DNA of 28,153 nt, from positions 18,769 to 46,921 of the forward strand of contig VKHL01000198.1 of assembly GCA_015146655.1 (NCBI GenBank). The letters run 5' to 3'. The stretch is from Ochromonas danica. Its lineage: Eukaryota > Sar > Chrysophyceae > Chromulinales > Chromulinaceae. Under the pieces are notes generated by a model, which was given only the letters and a program-made list of their open reading frames with translations, searched no databases and was not told the origin of the DNA. The translations under genes were made by a program, and so were the position numbers. Below are positions 24,831 through 28,153 of the stretch, piece after piece (within the stretch, counting starts at the first letter, position 1; each line of letters opens with the position of its first letter).

Positions 24831-25436
24831 GGCTTTAATTAATAGTGCTGGCCTCTCTTCTTCTTCTATTCTATTCTATGGTATCTAGAACTATATCTTC
24901 CTTCTTTTTCACTCTTGCTTTCACGATCTTGCCACATCCCAGTGGCAAGTTCGGGAATTCGTAAGTTCGGAAGTTCGTAAACTCGTGATTTCGGGAGTGA
25001 AAGGGCCAGATTGTCAGGTTCAGGCTATCTGGACACACTGTTAAATTGTGGGTTAGAGAGTACAGTACTGCTACTGAGTACAAACACAGCGTTGAACAGT
25101 ACAGGTCTAGTGTTGACATGTTGAATGATGTTTCGAATTCAGACATATTCATAGTCTTTCAGCTAATTTTAGTGAGCCATAACTACCTTCACTTTCCATC
25201 TCTTAAATCGAAACTTGTTATTACTATAGAAGTCAAAAACGATTTGAATGAGTTAGAGAATCACTTTGTTGTGATGATGACTTTAATCTAACACAACTTA
25301 CTGTCTCAAATCCAGACCAGACACCTGCTAACTCAAACCAGTTGCTGTCAGATCAAAACGACACAAAATGTCACTCACTCTCTCAGACTTAATTCACACA
25401 ACAACTCGTTTGGAAACACGACAATAGCATATTACT
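24831..25436. other. Upstream region of ankyrin gene C
   Basis: Contains the likely promoter and 5' UTR of gene C, including a CTTCTTC/TTCTATTC-rich stretch just before the ATG and the 16-bp tandem repeat at 24949-24980. ORFs at 24871-25152 and 25046-25291 show no recognisable content, and I do not call them genes. Confidence 0.5.
24949..24980. promoter_or_regulatory. 16-bp tandem repeat upstream of gene C
   Basis: The units gttcgggaattcgtaa (24949-24964) and gttcggaagttcgtaa (24965-24980) match at 14 of 16 positions. A looser third copy follows near 24981. They lie 120-150 bp upstream of the gene C start codon, where tandem factor-binding sites would be plausible. Confidence 0.4.
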
Positions 25437-25680
25437 CCAAGCCCCACCTCCTCATGATCTGCCTGATTCACATCTACTTTGCTTTCTGACAGTAAAGTGG
25501 GTGTAAATGAGGCAGATCATGAGAGAGGAAAGAAGCAGTAGTAAGAGATGTAGTAATAGTGGGACTGATATCAACTGGTTGTTGGGAGACATGAGTGAAC
25601 TCAGTGAGAATGTTAATGGGTCTTGACCTTGGCATGAGCTGTGAGAGATGAAAGGAGGCATGGATCGCCTAAACACGATG
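25437..25680 (-). pseudogene. Decayed ankyrin-family exon 1 with internal deletion
   Basis: On the minus strand about 25575-25680 translates as AIHASFHLSQLMPRSR then PINILTEFTHVSQQPVDIS. This parallels gene A residues 144-186 (RAIYTALQ, SHLPHVLM, PINLLIELIHVSQPAATS). About 25453-25500 translates as LLSESKVDVNQADHE, the end of the exon 1 ankyrin repeat (gene A LLSDSSMDVNEADEK). The segment that should lie between them, with the AFYEEG and LFDP blocks, is missing. An in-frame TAG stands at the left side of AIHA, and no downstream ankyrin exon follows before gene D. I read it as a relic of a fifth family member. A 14-bp inverted repeat (25451-25464 and 25510-25523) spans the deletion point. Confidence 0.7.
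25451..25523. repeat. 14-bp perfect inverted repeat inside the relic
   Basis: ctcatgatctgcct at 25451-25464 is the reverse complement of 25510-25523. It lies at the point where the ankyrin relic has lost its central domain, so it may reflect an inverted duplication formed during the deletion. Confidence 0.8.
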
Positions 25681-25818
25681 AAGTCGACCTCGTCCTTCGC
25701 CTCGAATAACGCTAACAAGACCTCCTCCTCCTCCTCCATCCCAAACTTCCAAGAGCTGGTGAAAGAGTATGGCTATATCAAAGCCAGGCAGTTAGTTGAT
25801 CAAGAGGTCCACGGTTAG
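25648..25818 (+). CDS. Small plus-strand ORF, 56 aa, doubtful
   Basis: ATG at 25648 and TAG at 25816-25818. The 5' part is antisense to the ankyrin relic. The 3' part encodes an amphipathic-looking stretch (FQELVKEYGYIKARQLVDQE) in DNA richer in G and C than the surroundings. It could be a first exon or a fragment of an unrelated decayed gene. Other open plus-strand pieces occur near 25945-26050 (VLVVVEEDRKLTGRIDPVE) but in no clearly joinable structure. I do not recognise a family. Confidence 0.2.
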   Translation: MKGGMDRLNTMKSTSSFASNNANKTSSSSSIPNFQELVKEYGYIKARQLVDQEVHG

Positions 25819-26798
25819 GGTTACAGCCTTGATATTTGAATACTTCCATTGGATCATACCAAAGTCATCTTGATAGCTTTCCTGACTAGTTCCTTGAATT
25901 GTCATATTTCTTTTAATTGTCTCGCCTTCTCTGGAAATCGCAGATACAGAAAGAAAGAAAATCAAAACCAACGGTGTTAGTGGTAGTTGAGGAAGATAGA
26001 AAATTAACGGGAAGAATAGACCCAGTGGAGCAGTGGAGGCTGTGATGGAAAGATCATCACCTAAGCTGAAGTTGGCCATGCTGTCTTCAGACGTTCTGTC
26101 CCTGTTTTCACTAAAGGGGATATTAATTCATAGGAAGTCTTGAAGATGGTGTCTGAAGTCAAGAGAAAGTGTCATGAAATCTCTTTCAAGCTGACCAAGA
26201 ATCTCCTGTCCTAATTATCCAGTCTTCATCATGTGACTTTAATTGACAGTTCAAACTCTTCTGCACTTCTTCTTCGTCTATTCCTATTGTTGTCGTGCTT
26301 GTTTTTCGATGGGAAACATCATCACGTGGCAAAACATGTCAAAAGTGTCAAAACCACCAACTTTGCGCCTCATCCATCCAATCTAGTTAAATCTGTGAAG
26401 ATAACCTGATTGTTAATGATTAGCAATGATTTCTTCTAGTCCTCAATGGATGAGAGAATATCAAGGAACGTTTGAATGGCAAGCTAAGTTAGCCGGGTTA
26501 TCCTCGTAGAAGAATGTATGAACAGCAAGGGCTATCTTGTGTGAGTAGTGATGATAATGACACAATATACAAAGTATGTAGTAATTAAGAGAAGCAGTAA
26601 TAGTAATAGTAATGATGGAAGCTAATGATTATTCTTATAAGTACGGTAGTGGTGAACAATACTACAAGATCTAATACTAATATCATTTAAGATAAAGAAA
26701 AGAACAACGATAATAATGAAGAAGAACAGGATAAGATCATCATCACCTTCTTCTTCTTCTTCCTCATCAAGATCTTGTTAGTTATCTCACTTCCTCTG
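25819..26798. other. Intergenic region before the end of gene D
   Basis: No gene is supported. A 95-codon minus-strand ORF (25792-26079) has a Leu/Pro-rich hydrophobic stretch and no recognisable homology. A 27-codon plus-strand ORF (26426-26509) begins MISSSPQWMREYQG and may be a fragment. Short open stretches near 25945-26210 on the plus strand look like decayed coding sequence. The 3' UTR of gene D should lie just left of 26799. Confidence 0.45.
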
Positions 26799-28153
26799 TT
26801 AGGCATTTCCTCGCTTGCCACCCTTCTCAATCAACATATTAATGACTGCTGGGTCTGTAGCTACATCCAAAGGAGTCCTCCCACGCTAACCCAGTAATTA
26901 CCATAACAACACAAGACATCATACAGACGTGATAACAGTTTAGCACATAGCAAACAGATATGACAAAATATCAAATAGACATGGTATTTAACAACACAAT
27001 GAGCTTCAAACAACCTTATGGCCTTTCCTCACATAACCAAAACTCTTACCTTGTCTTCCTTGTTCACTTCTACTCGAGAATCAGATAGTAACAATTCAAC
27101 CACCTTTGTTTTACCTTTGCTACAAGCAGCATGTAATGAAGAGCTTCCTTCCTACTCTCAAACAGCAAACAAGTATTAACTGGATAAACTACAAACAAAT
27201 AACTGGGAGGCTTTTCCTTCCAACGTCATCTCATTGAAACATCAGACTTACATCATCCTCTTCGTTTACATCTACTCGAGCATCAGATAGTAACAATTGA
27301 ACCACATCTGCATGACCTCTAGAGCATGCAACATGTAATGGAGATCTTCCTTCCTATGCTCAAACATTAACCAACTCTTTACTGTATATATGCAACCAAT
27401 ACCGCACTATAATATACCAGACAAGCAACTATGCAACACACACTATCATACAGTAGATTACATTATATTATATCAACTAATATATTACAACAACAAATGA
27501 ATTCACATCGTGTTCTTTACTAACACACCTTATTACACAACTATACACACACTAATAATACTAACAAGATACCACTAATATACTAATACTAATAAAGTAT
27601 GACCATATACTAAACACAATGTTCGTTAATACATTTCTACCTTTCATTGCTTCTCCATACAAACATCATCTCGTCGAATATTGAAACATCAGACTTACCA
27701 TATCTTTCTTGTTCACATCTACTCGAGCATCAGATAGTAACAAGTGAACAACATCTACATGACCTCCAGAGCATGCATAATGCAATGGAGAGCGTCCATC
27801 CTATACTCAAACATTAAGCAACTATCAGTATATATACAAGCAACTAACACATAATAGCACAATATAACAATCAATACTATACTTAACAAACACTATCATA
27901 GTACACTACATCATATATCAACTAGTATATTGCTACCACATAAATACAAATCATGTTCTTTGCTAACTCATTCTATTGCACACCTATCCACACACTAATA
28001 ATACTAATACCAATAATGTATAAACATAAACTAAACACAATGCTATAGTTAACACATTTCTAGCTTTCATTGCTAATCCATACAAACACCATCTCATTGA
28101 AACATCAGACTTGCCTTATCTTCCTTGTTCACATCTACTACTCGAGCATCAGA
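26799..28153 (-). CDS. Ankyrin-repeat protein D, 3' part; runs off the right edge
   Basis: Visible exons are complement(26799..26885, 27050..27151, 27252..27353, 27699..27800, 28115..>28153), all phase 0. The start and any shared N-terminal domain lie beyond the window. Each complete internal exon is 102 bp and encodes one repeat: EGSSSLHAACSKG, EGRSPLHVACSRGH and DGRSPLHYACSGGH, each followed by LLLSD and a V-V/N-type end. The partial exon ends SDARVVDVNKEDK, one residue longer than usual through an extra GTA/TAC triplet. Its intron has a GC donor (gcaagt), while the others are GT. The capping exon is nearly the same as in gene C but stops 14 residues earlier because AAA is replaced by TAA at 26799-26801. 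Introns share sequence with gene C, so D and C are close tandem relatives. Confidence 0.85.

Noticed and set aside
24871-25291. ORFs on both strands upstream of gene C
   Set aside because: They have no protein-like composition or known motif, and the stretch is expected to be promoter sequence.
25452-25739. Minus-strand 95-codon ORF with Glu and Leu runs
   Set aside because: It is out of frame with the ankyrin relic that explains the same DNA.

Overview
The window is from a unicellular eukaryote. Genes are split by GT-AG introns (plus one GC-AG), coding DNA is AT-rich with the standard code, proteins carry long Thr/Ser/Gly/Gln homopolymers, and microsatellites are dense. I do not place the lineage. 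The most recognisable genes are a Golgi-tether subunit (COG8) and an ethanolamine/amino-acid permease-like transporter.

Left part (1-12.3 kb): a single-copy gene neighbourhood. COG8 lies on the minus strand in three exons (451-3809), followed upstream by a small minus-strand protein with an NTF2/SnoaL-like look (4362-4931). After about 2.3 kb without a supportable gene come three intronless plus-strand genes: an acidic orphan (7215-7892), a low-complexity protein with a possible NTF2-like C-terminal half (8842-10035), and a 12-TM APC-family permease (10682-12265).

Right part (13.4-28.15 kb): an expanded ankyrin-repeat gene family. I rebuilt four genes by splicing in phase 0: gene A (minus, 13403-16104, 8 exons, 524 aa), gene B (plus, 16480-18612, 6 exons, 432 aa, C-terminal membrane anchor), gene C (minus, 21552-24830, 7 exons, 485 aa) and gene D (minus, 26799 to beyond the right edge). 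A decayed relative sits at about 25437-25680. A and B are divergent across 375 bp. Almost every internal exon is 102 or 105 bp and encodes exactly one ankyrin repeat, so repeats behave as interchangeable cassettes. The long first exon of A, B and C encodes a shared N-terminal domain that I cannot assign to a known family. A and C share 572 bp of perfect identity that covers an intron, which indicates very recent conversion or duplication (or an assembly error). C and D share near-identical exon+intron blocks. An unrelated two-exon orphan gene (19799-21254) lies between B and C.

Caution: the longest microsatellites have pure runs of exactly 77 or 78 bases between interruptions. That looks like short-read assembly at k=77, so their lengths are probably not real. 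The strongest biological story is the modular ankyrin family with its shared N-terminal domain, one tail-anchored member, and signs of continuing exchange between members.
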